Source of the DNA: Diploptera punctata
Taxonomy: Eukaryota > Arthropoda > Insecta > Blattodea > Blaberidae
Direction: 5' to 3'
DNA: 64,000 nucleotides
NCBI GenBank assembly: GCA_030220185.1
Contig: JASPKZ010001230.1
Location: forward strand, 186,001 to 250,000
Positions 1-10,562 of this stretch are shown piece after piece. The notes beneath the pieces are model-generated. The model was not told the origin of the DNA and made no database searches. It was given only the letters and a program-made list of their open reading frames with translations. How positions within the stretch are numbered: the stretch's first letter is position 1; each line of letters starts with the position of its first letter. The translations under genes and the position numbers were made by a program.

Positions 1-42
1 GTCTGGACATCTTACCTCAATATTAATGTTGATTTGTTCTTG

Positions 43-76
43 GACATGTTTCAAAACAATTCTGTTTTATCGTCAG
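43..76 (-). ncRNA. Hammerhead ribozyme-like core, left arm
   Basis: Read on the minus strand: CTGACGA, then stem II (AAAACA pairing with TGTTTT), then GAAA, then the palindrome ACATGT and a C, giving the canonical UC cleavage context. Stem III can only be a self-complementary hexamer, as expected for minimal hammerheads that work as dimers. Stem I is not convincingly paired because the 5' strand runs into the palindrome centre. Confidence 0.6.
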
Positions 77-86
77 ACTGGGAAAG

Positions 87-120
87 CTGACGATAAAACA
101 GAATTGTTTTGAAACATGTC
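87..120 (+). ncRNA. Hammerhead ribozyme-like core, right arm
   Basis: Mirror copy: CTGACGA at 87-93, stem II at 95-110, GAAA at 111-114, palindrome ACATGT at 114-119 and C at 120, predicting cleavage after 120. The 5' half of stem I would lie in the 10-base spacer and pairs poorly. Confidence 0.6.
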
Positions 121-261
121 CAAGAACAAATCAACATTAATATTGAGGTAAGATGTCCAGACCAAAAATAATATAATTAAAATAACCTCAAAATATAACT
201 TCCTAAAATTAAATATTAAAACATTTTTTGTTGCTCATTGTTAATCTTACTTCAGTTCTTG

Positions 262-425
262 TGGGTTGAAAATCTTCAGACTCGGACCCACGGCTTAAAG
301 TCCTTTCTGGAGGACTTCCTACTTGGATTCTTCCATCCTTAAAAAAAAAACATCGATCCCGGCCGGGTTTGAACCCGCGACCCTCTAGTTAAGGAGCATA
401 ACCACTAGTCGACCGCGGTCGGCTC
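262..425 (-). mobile_element. SINE-C fragment (tRNA-derived)
   Basis: On the minus strand a tRNA-like head with B box GGGTTCAAACCC is followed by an A-run and a body ending in the phrase TTAAGCCGTGGGTCC. It matches the longer copy at 5820-6215 and is truncated at its 3' end. Confidence 0.75.
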
Positions 426-694
426 CTACTGAATAACGCCATGTTTAATTACTTCGTACGTGATTTTTTTATAATAAATAATTTAAAATTCGTGAAATGG
501 CCGCACTATAACAGAAAATGCAGCGAGCATGTGATAGTATACCTTTGCTGATTGCGTGTCCAATGCTAACTTTACTCGGACTATTTTGTGGTTGTCAGGG
601 CCGTAAAGGAACAAGAATTTGTTATCGAATGGGCCGTGGTTCAACGTACAGCCATATTACAAAACGAACTGTTATAGACCTAACTTACTCTTAC

Positions 695-1150
695 TTACTC
701 ACTGGCACTATCGAACCCGTACGTTCATGGCCGCGCGGACATAAGCTCTCCATACATCCATATCCTGAGCTAATGTATTTCAATAATTCCCTGTATAATC
801 TACTTCCTTCAAATCATAGTTAATGTTATTCTCCCACCTCATTCTTGGTCTATCAACTGGGCGTTTTCCCTCTGGTTTTCCTACAAGAAGCTTCCATGCA
901 CGTCTTTCTTTCCCCATACGTGCCACATGCCTTGCCCATCGCAGTCTACGAGACTTAACTGTTCTTATTATACCTGGCTTCCTATAAAGACCATGTAATT
1001 CAGTGTTATGTAGTCTTCTCCATTCACCTGTCTGTTCATCTCTCTTTGGACCAAACATTTTCCTAAGTACTTTATTCTCAAATAATTGTAATCTCTTTTC
1101 CTCCCTTAAAGTAAGAGTCCATGTTTCGCACCCATATGTTATAGATCTAA
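695..1150 (-). mobile_element. Non-LTR retrotransposon 3' end (ERRAWKLL type)
   Basis: An open stretch at 780-1058 encodes the RRLRWARHVARM...RRAWKLLVGKP peptide followed by a GKRPV.RPRMRWENN tail. This is the extreme C-terminus of an arthropod LINE reverse-transcriptase polyprotein. Only the 3' end is present, as in normal 5' truncation. The 3' UTR (complement of CACTGGCACTATCGAACCC) lies at about 695-740. Related copies: 1660-1965, 2495-2815, 9590-9816, 11145-11600, 21590-21625 and 28238-28680. Confidence 0.8.
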
Positions 1151-1659
1151 CGTGTTAAAATAATCATATTAATGTGATTTGATAAATAAATTGAATTTTC
1201 CAGCGAAAGTATGTGAAAATAGTCCCAACTTTCAATTTTCGTATTGTAACTATATTTTATATAATCGCGTGCTTAATTTTACTATCGGATATCAATAATA
1301 ATAATTACTCTCCAGCTATTTGCAGTACTATAGGCTAGTTATATCACTTCATACGGAACAATAAAAAAACGAAAATACATAAAATAATATTATAATTGAA
1401 AAGTTTGATTTTGTAAGTTTTTAATCATAGATACTCTACTCGCAATTGGAAATAGTGCTAAACGGTATCCAAACTTTATCTCACGGTTACATGTTTCCTG
1501 TCCCGTATCGAAATAATGCTCCAATTATTCATTTTCAGCAGTTTCCTTTTTATGTTGCTTAATAAACTGACCGAAGCGTTCATAAACAAAGTTCTGGGGG
1601 AAATAAAAACTATATTTTCTTAGTTTATACCTCCACGTTTTCATTTACATATTAACTAA
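1151..1659. other. AT-rich spacer, no feature recognised
   Basis: No open frame of note, no repeat arm and no splice-flanked coding block were seen. Confidence 0.5.
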
Positions 1660-1965
1660 CTCAATGAACCTATAGGTTCATGGCTGCACGGACATAAGTC
1701 CTCCATACATCCCTATCCTGAACTAATGTTTTGCAATCATCCGTTGTATAATCTACCACCTCAGATCAAGTTTGATGTTATTCTCCTACCTCAATATTGA
1801 CACACCTACTGGGCGCTTTCCCTCTGGTTTTCCTGTAGGAAGTTTCAGTGCCCCTTTATAGGCCTAATTCCCCATTCGTGTCATATGTCCTGCCCAATGC
1901 CATCTACGAGACTTATTATATCTGGTTTCTCATGTAAGCCTAGCTCATATTATCTGAAACTTTCA
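1660..1965 (-). mobile_element. Degenerate LINE 3' end (ERRAWKLL type)
   Basis: Diverged copy of the 695-1150 element. It keeps the TTCATGGCTGCACGGACATA 3' UTR phrase and the complement of the GKRPVG.P coding tail, with deletions in every frame. Confidence 0.7.
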
Positions 1966-2097
1966 CCTATAAATAAATAATTTCGTAGCTACTATTAAAG
2001 ATGGAAATTACTCTGAAATACATTGGAATTATAATGAATTGATGACTAATTATAATGTTTTAATTACTATCATATTTAACAAATAACAGTTTTAATT

Positions 2098-2455
2098 TGT
2101 CCACCGCTGTGGTCTCGAGATAGCGTGCTGCCTTGTCACGCAGTGGGCCTGGGTTCGATCCCCGGTCGGGATAAGTTTCCTGGGTTATTTGGGGTTTTCC
2201 CCTCACCTATAAGATAAATGTCAGGAAACTTTAAGGCCCAAACAGTCCCCGAACACCATCTGGCAATCAATATCATATTCGCCTAATTAGCTTAAGTGTA
2301 GTTTAAGGCCTCTCCTGGCGCATCATTATCAAACTCTCATATCATCGGAGCGTAACCCCGCCTTCCAGGCGCCCCAACCTCAGAAGTGGGTTAAGTAGCC
2401 ACGTCAGGAGAGAACACCGGATATGCCGAAATGACAACCTGGAGCATTTGAAAAA
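2098..2455 (+). mobile_element. Chimeric SINE: SINE-A head on SINE-D body
   Basis: Starts CCACCGCTGTGGTCTCGAG with B box GGTTCGATCCCCGG, the SINE-A head. After the ACCATCTGGC segment it switches to the SINE-D body, ending CCAACCTCAGAAGTGGGTT and an A-run. SINE-D copies at 3165-3405 and 6730-7262 carry a different tRNA head on the same tail. A similar chimera is at 55885-56090. Confidence 0.8.
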
Positions 2456-2494
2456 AAAAGTATATATAGCCTATATAGGCCTATACTTTTTTTT

Positions 2495-2815
2495 TAATTT
2501 GTGCCTTTATAGAGCTACATGATCTTTATGGGAAATTAGATTTAATTAGAACAGTTAAGTTTCGTGTAGAATATTATGGTGAGGACATGTGGCACGAAGG
2601 GGAATGGAAGAGGGATATGGTAGCTTCTTGCGGGATAATCAGAAGGAAAGCTTCCAGTAGATAGGCCATGAAAGATGTGGGAAGATAATATAATTATTTA
2701 AGGCAGATGAATATTATAGGGATGACTGGAAAACATTAGCTCAGGAGAAGAATGTATGTAGAGCATGTCTGCGCTGTCATGAACCCCCGGGTTCGATTGT
2801 GCCAGTGAGTTAGTT
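2495..2815 (+). mobile_element. Degenerate LINE 3' end (ERRAWKLL type)
   Basis: Plus-strand counterpart of the 695-1150 copy, from the HGLYRK-like segment through GGGATGACTGGAAAACATTA to the 3' UTR phrase GGGTTCGATTGTGCCAGTGA. Frameshifts disrupt the reading frame. Confidence 0.75.
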
Positions 2816-3164
2816 ATATAGAAATAGAGAGTATAAAACATGACTAATGCGGAATCGCTCTAGAAATTACTAAATGTTATTAAAACTCGAAACACTCCTT
2901 GATAGGAATGCCTGCCCATGTCATTTATTTGAAATAGTCTATCGTTAGATTTATATTTTAAAAATAGTATTGTTACATAATTCTTATTTTAGGATCCAAA
3001 CATTTGACATCACTTCTAGGATCTTTGGGTGTAGGTTATATCAGCAGGCTGCATAAGGATATATTTGCGTGTGTGTTCATTTGTCTTGTGTAAAGTTTTT
3101 GTGCAATGCCTTCAAGGTTGTCTGAAGACATTTCCGGCCTTCCCTTCTGACATATGGGGAACTG

Positions 3165-3405
3165 TATCCCACTTTTGAGGTTGGGGCGCCTGGAAGACGG
3201 AGTTACATTACCCCGATGATATCAGGGATGATAATTAATAAATGATCAAGAGCCAGGAGAGTACTTAAATCTAAACTTAACCTGCATTCTAGACCATGGG
3301 AAACTAAAGGATTAATCCCCATTAAAGAAAAGTTCGTGTGTCTGACCAGGAATCGAACCTGGGACTTTATGAAGTTTAGTTAGTAGCTCTGAACACAATA
3401 CTATG
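3165..3405 (-). mobile_element. SINE-D (tRNA-derived)
   Basis: The minus-strand head has B box CCAGGTTCGATTCCTGG and the tail is the complement of GAGGTTGGGGCGCCTGGAAG. Same family as the split copy at 6730-7262. Confidence 0.75.
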
Positions 3406-3967
3406 ACGCCTGTCTTTTCTCTAAATATATTGATTTTAATGTTTAATTATTTATGGTGAAATGCGGTAAAATCGTGATTTTGAAATTCCAACCCAGGATT
3501 TGCTTTTAACTACTGAAGAAAATATAAAAATTTTAACTGGGATTTTTATCTCGGGACCTCCCGAATGAATCTCAAACCTGCAAATCTGAACCAACTCGTT
3601 CATAATCATGAAATGATATGTAAAAAGAGATTATTTTCATGAGACGTTCAATTTTGTTTCAATGTCACATGCAAGGTTTTTTTGTAAAACCTTTAATTAG
3701 AGTATAAAAAATGTTTTTTACAATGTCCTTCATATGTATATAAATTTTAATCAACAAGTAGACGAATGATATCTGAACCTATATTATTCAACTTGATTAG
3801 ATGTTATCAACATTGACATTCTTAATCTGATAGGCATGTTACCATAGCAGTGATTTAAAGAGCTTAGGATATAAACGTAACTTCAAGCTATATTTGAAGC
3901 AGAATTCTTAATTTACACGTACAATTGCACTAGTGAAAGAGAATCAGGTTTCCATTTTTTTTTCAAA
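3406..3967. other. AT-rich spacer, no feature recognised
   Basis: No coding block or structured repeat was seen up to the target duplication that begins at 3968. Confidence 0.5.
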
Positions 3968-4098
3968 AGAAATTAGCTCAATACTAATAAAATTCATGAT
4001 AAGATTCCGTTGAGGTATTAAGTCACAATAGTAAAATATGAATAAAATTATAAAATAGCCACCTTATAAGTCCGTCTTCTCAACTTAAAATGTTTTAA

Positions 4099-4142
4099 CA
4101 CACTATAGGCCTTTCGGGACTAGTCCCATCATCAGCAGTATG
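4099..4142 (-). ncRNA. Hammerhead ribozyme, most complete in window
   Basis: Minus strand: stem I strand CATACTG, core CTGATGA (4129-4135), stem II GGGA-CTAG-TCCC, GAAA, palindrome AGGCCT, then A at the cleavage position, then the stem I partner TAGTGTG. All seven stem I positions pair (two wobbles) and every core base is canonical. Predicted cleavage lies between 4106 and 4105 on the minus strand. Stem III has no hairpin loop, implying dimeric action as proposed for minimal hammerheads of Penelope-like elements. Confidence 0.75.
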
Positions 4143-4196
4143 AAGTAGGTCTGTATTTGAGTGCTTCAACGAAGGCCAACAAATAAAGACCTACTT

Positions 4197-4240
4197 CATT
4201 GTGCTGATGATGGGACTAGTCCCGAAAGGCCTTCAGTGTG
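4197..4240 (+). ncRNA. Hammerhead ribozyme-like core, right arm
   Basis: CTGATGA at 4204-4210, stem II TGGGACTAGTCCC at 4211-4223, GAAA at 4224-4227, AGGCCT at 4227-4232. The cleavage-position base is T4233. Stem I has two central mismatches compared with the other arm. Confidence 0.65.
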
Positions 4241-4799
4241 TTAAAACATTTTAAGTTGAGGAAACGGACCTATAAAGTGACTATTTTACAATTTTATTCA
4301 TATTTTACTATTGAGAAATTAGCTCGTTTTCCAAATACAAATTACCCTATTTTTCTTTAAAGGTGGAATTTTCAGAAGCTTAAATCAACAATAATTAAAG
4401 CTGTAATCCACTGATATCATCATCCAGGATATTATGTTTTAATTTATTCTTATTTGTAGGCGCTTCAACTTGATGCCTTTATCCAATAGGTTGTGTAGAA
4501 GTTAACGATATGTTTTTAAAATTGTATTAATAAATTATTGTAATTATTTATTTCTTATTTTTAGTTTAACATCTATCTTTTAGGTACTTTTACGTGTCCC
4601 ATGTCATTCGAGCTTTACAGTGACACGAGCTGTCGTGAGAGGACATTCGTACTTTTTTTTACCAAATGAGGACACAGGGGTCTCCCCGAATGAGTAAATC
4701 AGCCCAATGCGGGGCCACCTCCGAGACAGTAAAACATATAAGACAAGACGCCAATCACTCACACATAAATTATTATTAAACAAATTGGCATGCTTAACT

Positions 4800-5295
4800 C
4801 GCTATTATGGAGTAAAGATATAATTTACAGAACAAACATGTAGCCTATTTATAAGGACATTGTAGAATATATTATGTTATATGGATTAGAGACATGGGCA
4901 ATTAAAAGGTGCCAAGCTAACAAGTTATTAACAACAGAAGTGGATTACTGAAAATCATCGCCGAAGTCCAGATTAAAAAAAGAAATAGGAAAGCTGAAAT
5001 AAGGAAAATTATGAAAGTTGAATGAAATGCATTTACAGACAATTGAAGGAGAGACGAATAAGTAAGATCGTATGTATTTCAAGAGTATGACATCTTGATA
5101 GAATCCCTAAAAAGATCTTGAAGTGGAAAATAGATGGGAAAAGATCAAAGGGAAGACTTAAAGTAGGTTGGATGGTGGTTGTGAGAACAAGTATGAGTGA
5201 ACTGGGACTTGTAGATGAGGATGTTCAGGACCACTACAACTGGAGAAAGCGAAATTCTTGAGGGTGACGAAAACCATTGTATTGTGAATAATTTC
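4800..5295 (+). mobile_element. LINE 3' end, degenerate
   Basis: A broken frame reads ILYGLETWAIKR...ANKLLTTEVDY and ends near LRVTKTIVL, the C-terminal region of an arthropod LINE reverse transcriptase. Many stops are present. It ends in an A/T-rich tail that runs into an ATT microsatellite. Confidence 0.75.
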
Positions 5296-5306
5296 CGAAA
5301 TTAAAA

Positions 5307-5314
5307 AAATAATA

Positions 5315-5371
<57 letters not shown>

Positions 5372-5392
5372 TTAGTATTATTATTATTATTG
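5307..5392. repeat. (ATT)n microsatellite
   Basis: About 85 bases of ATT repeats between a LINE tail and a SINE. It continues after the SINE at 5738-5795, so the SINE appears to have landed in the array. Confidence 0.9.
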
Positions 5393-5737
5393 TCCACCGC
5401 TGTGGTCTCGAGGTAGCGTGCTGCCTTGTCACGCAGCGGGCCCGGGTTCGATCCCCGGTCGGGGCAGTTTTTCTGGGTGAGGTTTTTATCGGGGTTTTTC
5501 CTCACCTGTAAGACAAATGTCAGGAAAACTTTAAGGCCCAAACGGTCCCCGAAATCATATGGCCATCATCATCATCCTTATCATTATTATCATCATCATG
5601 ATCATCACCGGTGTGGAAAGCAACGGGAAACTACCACACCTACAATTCCCTAGTAATGCTGAAAAGCATAGCATAAAAATGCTATGATTGCAGTGAAAGA
5701 CCTGCCCTCGGGCAGAATTACTATGGATGGATGGATG
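5393..5737 (+). mobile_element. SINE-A, full length
   Basis: Head CCACCGCTGTGGTCTCGAGG with B box GGTTCGATCCCCGG, a conserved middle (GTAAGACAAATGTCAGGAAA), a CATCATCATC-rich simple segment, and a GGATGGATGGATGG tail. The tRNA-like Pol III head and simple tail mark a LINE-mobilised SINE. Other copies: 6776-7070, 10193-10515, 14703-14957, 31073-31411, 46545-46850, 48228-48560 and 50045-50355. Confidence 0.9.
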
Positions 5738-5819
5738 GATTATTATTATTAATTATTATTATTAATTATTATTATTATTATTATTATTATTATCATCAAA
5801 GTCATCATCATATTTATTA

Positions 5820-6215
5820 TGTCGGCCGCGGTGGGCTAGTGGCATATTCCTTGCCTCTAGTTCCGAGAGACGCGGATTCAAACCCGACCGTAGCTGTGGA
5901 TTTTTAGGAAATCTTAGGGACGAGTTCTCCGGGAGGGACTTTAAGCCGTGGGTCCCAAGTCTGAAGATTTTCAGGCTCATAAAAAAAAACCGTAAGCTTG
6001 AATAATGAGGCTTCTGTGTAAAATTTACCCATCATTATCCATAGAAATAATATCTTAGTTACTCACTAAGATGTCTCACTGAGGCGGTGTGCCGACCCCA
6101 TGTCACCCACTGACATCTATGGGCAAATAAGCGTCACTAAATTGACTTGGTTGAAACACTCCCACTAGGGAGCACCTTAATCTTCACAAGGGGAAGTGCG
6201 TGTTATAATGATAAT
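5820..6215 (+). mobile_element. SINE-C, long copy
   Basis: tRNA-like head GTCGGCCGCGGTGGGCTAG with B-box variant GGATTCAAACCC, then a body with CAAGTCTGAAGATTTTCAGG, an A-run, and a long 3' part with GATGTCTCACTGAGGCGGTG. It is the reference for the copies at 262-425, 32320-33005 and 44268-44540. Confidence 0.85.
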
Positions 6216-6729
6216 AATAATTATTATAATTACTGTTATTTACGAAGAAATGGATCGTTAAAATGTTTATAATGTTTAACTAAGCATTTAGGCCTATTTT
6301 GACGCGTGAGAAATTTCACTTTACCTCTGACACTACTGAATTTGATTTGATCTGGCTACCGCAGATAAAGTTAAATGTAACACGTGTTCGGGAGGTAAAG
6401 GGGAATGAATATTTTCCTTTTACCAATTTCTGCTCACATTTGACATAATTTTTGGAATGTGGATTTTTTTTTTAATTTCAACAAAATTGACATGGTAATC
6501 AAAGAAGTTCATAAATTACCTTTATTTCGTAATCTGAATATAATTTTCATATAAATTAATACATGAAATATTTACATTACCTTTTTATTACACTCAAAGT
6601 ACGTATGAACACTTATTGTTTTCATATACCGTATTTGTGAACTAGGGATGTTGTTCCAAATCATCAGTTATTCGGAATTTATCTCCAGTAACTTTAGCAC
6701 TTTTCATATTGGAGGGAATTTATGTTTCT
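6216..6729. other. AT-rich spacer, no feature recognised
   Basis: Unique-looking sequence without coding signal. Confidence 0.5.
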
Positions 6730-7262
6730 TAGGTTGGGGCACCTAGAAGGTGGAGTTACATTACCCCGATTATATACATACATAGTAATTCTGCCCGAAG
6801 GCAGGTCCTTCACTGCAATCATAGCATTTTCATGTATGCTTGCAGCTTTACTAGGGAAATGTAGGTGTGGTAGCTTCCCGTTGCTTTCCACACCGGTGAA
6901 GGATTATGATGATGACCATATGATTTTGGGGACCATTTGGGCCTTAAAGTTTTCCTGACATTTGTCTTACAAGTGAGGAGAAAACCCCCGATAAAAACCT
7001 CACCCAGAAAAACTGCCCCTACCTGGGATCGAACCCGGGCCCGCTGCGTGACAAGGCAGCACAGCGGTGGACCCCGATTATATGATGGGTGATAAAATGA
7101 TAATGAAGCGCCAGGTGAGTACTTAACCTAAACTTAATCTAAATTCCAGACAATGGGCAATCCTTTAAGGAAAAACGCCTATGGTTTGACCGGGAATCGA
7201 ACCCGGGACCTCATGAACTGTAGTCACAAACGCTGACCTCTAGCCGATGAGACTGGTCGGAA
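6730..7262 (-). mobile_element. SINE-D split by a SINE-A insertion
   Basis: The SINE-D tail (complement of GGTTGGGGCACCTAGAAG) is at 6730-6775. The head and B box CCCGGGTTCGATTCCCGG are at 7071-7262 on the minus strand. The halves rejoin exactly once the SINE-A and one copy of ACCCCGATTATAT are removed. Confidence 0.85.
6776..7070 (-). mobile_element. SINE-A inserted in SINE-D
   Basis: Minus-strand SINE-A with tail ACATACATAGTAATTCTGCC and its head at the right end. Perfect 13-bp target duplication ACCCCGATTATAT at 6763-6775 and 7071-7083. Confidence 0.92.
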
Positions 7263-7849
7263 CATTTTATATATAGTTCTGGATTTCGACAATGTGCTGG
7301 TATTTGGAAGCGAAATCACTTTTTGGGGGGGGGAAGATCAGTTTATATAATCCCGATTATGGAATTATTATTGTTATTATTTGTATCTCACCTGTTCCAC
7401 TTCCGTATTAGGCTATAATTATAATATAACAAATTACATTTTTGCTGACTATTTAACTCATGCCCCAAACGGGAGTCAATGATCAATCACATTCCAGTGA
7501 ATTTTGATTTACAACCAATCACAATCGTGTTTCGCCTGAAATTAATCAAATAATATCATATTAAATAAAGCTCTTCCTTTTTAACATTCTGAATAGGCCA
7601 GAGCATTATTTTGCAGTATCTGACTCTTTAAGAAATACGGCTACCAGATTGTATAATTATAGTGCACGAATGTAAACAGATACTGCTTGTGAAATATAAT
7701 AGAAAAACATTCGTAGTAATTGATTATACCACAATAAAAAGAAACCACTGTTTACAGTTTCTTAAACGTATTATTTCCCTGGAATTTACGTTCCAGAAAA
7801 AAATATTATTTACATCATACGACATCAGAAATTAATTAATAACCTATAA
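7263..7849. other. Spacer, no feature recognised
   Basis: AT-rich. A G-run lies near 7322-7332. No coding block. Confidence 0.45.
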
Positions 7850-8165
7850 TGTTGGTTATAAACAGTTTGATGTGTTTGTTTTCTCCACTAGGGTGCATTC
7901 TTACAATATTGCGATCCTTTGGCAATAAATAATATGATCTGGTTGTAGTGATGAACAAATTAAGCGTAACAAACGTTTCTCATTTGTTTTCAAACATCGC
8001 CGTTTACATTAAATATATAAATATTTTAAAATAACTATATTTAAATAATGATTTGTGAGTAAACAGCTTAATTTTATTCGTTAAATAGTCCTAACAAATG
8101 CCACTCTTGATTTCCAAATTGTCTACATAAATTGGAAATCACACGTGGCATTACTTATGATAATT
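7850..8165. repeat. Dispersed repeat, copy 1
   Basis: Positions 7850-7915 and 8056-8125 match, in reverse complement, 14962-15045 and 14625-14697. The second copy lacks the roughly 130 bases between them and has a SINE-A there instead. No coding content or termini identified. Confidence 0.7.
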
Positions 8166-8294
8166 AGTTGCTTTAACTTTTAATGATTATATCGTGACTT
8201 TTAGTCATTAAAGACATGATCGATAATATTGATTCGATATGGGAAAAAATTTAGTGCGCTCTGGTATTTATATTTATTTATATACAGAATTTTA

Positions 8295-9060
8295 ATGTTT
8301 ACACATCTTTCTGTGCCTAAAGTTTTATTTTTCTTCTCCACTCGTCTCTATCCATCCACTCTATGTCGTCCAATCCTCTTGTTCTCATTCCAGTTCTTAT
8401 TTCTTGCATCCACGAGTTTCGAAGTCTTCGTTTCCTCCTCCTTCCATGTGGACACCATTCCAATGTTTTTCTGGGTAACCTTTCTTCTTGTATTCGTCTT
8501 ACATGCCCAAACTAATTTAATTGCTTGTATCTTATATAATCTACTATTGAATATCTAACATTCATTTTTCTCGTATGACAGTATTTTTTTATTTTTTCTA
8601 ATTTCGAACATCTTGCTGCTCTCCTCAAGAAATCCATTTCCATCGACATAAGTTTTTGTTCTAAATTTTTGTTAAATTTCCAAAACTTGAGCTCCATATG
8701 TGACAGTACTTCTCACTATTGAATTATATATTTGTAACTTTTTTTTCCTGGTTATATGTCTGTTCCATTAGACTCCATTCATTATTGCTGTTATTGCTCT
8801 ACCTTTATTTATCCTGTTCTTGGTATCACTCTCTTGTTTATCCTCTTTATCTAATTTTACTCCCAGATACTCAAATTCTTCACACCCTCTAATATACCCC
8901 TTTTGATCTTCTAATATTAAATCTTCGGTTTCTGCTCCACATCCCATATAAAATGTTTTTTTATAAATTTATTTTCAAACCCCAGTTATCGTATTCGTCC
9001 AATAATTTTCTGAACATAAACTCCATGTCTTCATATTCTTGAGCAATTCAAAAACTTCAA
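8295..9060 (-). mobile_element. LINE reverse-transcriptase C-terminal half, degenerate
   Basis: Minus-strand conceptual translation, with frameshifts, gives AQEYEDMEFMFRKLLDEYDNWGLKINL, then an EMDFLRRAARCSKLEKIKK segment, then FGHVRRIQEERLPRKTLEWCP followed by RRRKRRLRNSW. This order (late palm/thumb region, then the GHV.R and GR.R tail) is standard for arthropod non-LTR elements. A shorter relative is at 13900-14075. Confidence 0.8.
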
Positions 9061-9589
9061 AAATATGTTTGCCTGGACTGGTTTTTAAACCGTGAACTTT
9101 GGATTGTCGAGCGCGCTGTCAATAGACTACTTACTCAGACTGGCCGTCTGATATCGAATAAAAATGGTAGATGTTTGTATAGATATAAGAATTTTATCTT
9201 GTTAGTTCATTCTATCGTTTTAATGGTTTATTTGAATACTGTGAATATCAAATTTGATCGGGTTTTCCAATCTAGAGTTCTTTGCAAAGAGTTAAGTAAC
9301 CATGAAAGGCTATCTTGGCTTGTGATAAAGTGATACCATCCGTGTCTGTTTTTTATTGCAACATCGCTGTTCTCATCTTACTCTATGACCTTGGTTCTTG
9401 TACTCTACTTCCTCTATCATTCTGTCAATTCAGTAAATTACGTATAATGACAAACGTTTTTAATAATTATGAAGACTAAATTATATTTCACGTCATTTAC
9501 AAAATAGTTTCTTTAAAAATCCTCTGATTTTTATCAGTTATAAAACTTTCATTAAACTCGTTAGTTAGATCTACTTAAAAGAAACTAAC
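9061..9589. other. Spacer, no feature recognised
   Basis: No open frame of note; no repeat relationship found within the window. Confidence 0.45.
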
Positions 9590-9816
9590 TCACTGGCACT
9601 ATCTGACCCGTGGGTTCATAGCCGCGCGGTCATAAGCTCTTCATACATCCCTATCCTGAGCTAATGTTTTCCAATCGTTCACTATTTAATCTACTTACAA
9701 TCAACTTCTAATCTATAATCTAAATAATAGTTAATGTTATTCTCCCACCTCATTCTTGGTCTACCAACTGGGCGTTTTCCCTTTGGTTTTCCTACAAGAA
9801 GCGTCCAAGCACGTAT
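9590..9816 (-). mobile_element. LINE 3' end (ERRAWKLL type), truncated
   Basis: Contains the RAWTLLVGKPKGKRPVGRPRM.WENN peptide and the CACTGGCACTATCTGACCC 3' UTR. It is cut off at a (TA)n tract at 9817-9862. Confidence 0.8.
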
Positions 9817-9822
9817 TATATT

Positions 9823-9854
<32 letters not shown>

Positions 9855-9862
9855 ATATATGC
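9817..9862. repeat. (TA)n microsatellite
   Basis: Two runs of TA dinucleotides interrupted by TATTATA. Confidence 0.9.
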
Positions 9863-10192
9863 ACTACTTCATGAAAATTAGGCATTTTGGCCTGTTTTCA
9901 CATCAAGTGGGATTTAATGAATCTTCCTATCTAGTAAATGGGCGTCCAACACTTCTATGTCCTATTGGTTTATACTTTAATAACAGCTGGGCAATCTATC
10001 TGTAGGCATTCTTTTAAATTGCTCATATCAGTTTCTCATATTGTCAATTCTATTTGTTAATATCTTCATTTGTTTTTCTGTCCAGAATTGTCACACCTGC
10101 TACTGAACATAAGAACTCATTTCTGCAGTTTCTATTTTTCTTCTTTCTGAACGGTTTAATAGTCCAATTTTCACTTGCATATGTTAAGACAG

Positions 10193-10515
10193 AATCCACC
10201 GCTGTGGTCTCGAGGTAGCGTGCTGCCTTGTCATGCAGCAGGCCCAGGTTCGATTCCCAGTCGGGACAGAATCCTGGGTGAGGTTTTTTCGGGGTTTTAC
10301 CTCGCCCGTAAGACAAATGTCAGGAAGCTTATGGCCCAACGGTTCACAAAAACACACGGCCATCATCATCATCCTTACCATTATCATCCTTCGCCGGTGT
10401 GGAAAGCAACGGGAAGCTACCATACCTGTAATTCCCTAGTGAAGCTGCAAAGCATAGCATGAAAATGCTACGATTACAGTGAAATACCTGCCTTGGGCAG
10501 AATTACCATGGATGG
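10193..10515 (+). mobile_element. SINE-A with 12-bp target duplication
   Basis: Full SINE-A. Target duplication ATGTTAAGACAG at 10181-10192 and 10516-10527. Long His-rich frames across it come from the CATCATCATC segment and are not genes. Confidence 0.93.
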
Positions 10516-10562
10516 ATGTTAAGACAGGCACTGCCATAATTTTGTAAAATTTTAAATGTGTA

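Larger units (their letters stand above)
1..205. mobile_element. Foldback repeat with two hammerhead-like cores (PLE-type terminal repeat pair)
   Basis: Positions 1-76 and 87-162 are perfect reverse complements separated by a 10-base spacer. Each arm carries a hammerhead-like core on the opposite strand. Downstream, 163-205 is an extension containing AACCTCA and ACTTCCTA, shared with the foldback near 53.4-53.7 kb. The outer 40 bases of the arms (CTTACCTCAATATTAATG onward) also match that element while the inner parts differ, so the two are related families rather than one duplication. The left side is cut by the window edge, so a target duplication cannot be tested. Assignment to Penelope-like elements is inference from the ribozyme type and from the PLE-linked copy at 43.7-44.2 kb. 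Confidence 0.75.
3980..4313. mobile_element. Foldback PLE-type element with two hammerhead cores and 12-bp target duplication
   Basis: Flanked by the direct repeat AGAAATTAGCTC at 3968-3979 and 4314-4325. Inside, 4026-4135 and about 4204-4313 are inverted arms, each containing a hammerhead core. A 46-base extension (3980-4025) lies only on the left; its complement, containing TACCTCAACGGAAT, recurs at 30925-30975 beside another hammerhead locus. One-sided extension plus inverted terminal repeats fits Penelope-like terminal repeats. That family assignment is inference, because no protein remnant is present here. Confidence 0.75.

Noticed and set aside
5158..5653. Isoleucine- and histidine-rich open frames (127 and 75 codons)
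   Set aside because: They read through an (ATT)n array and the CATCATC segment of a SINE-A.
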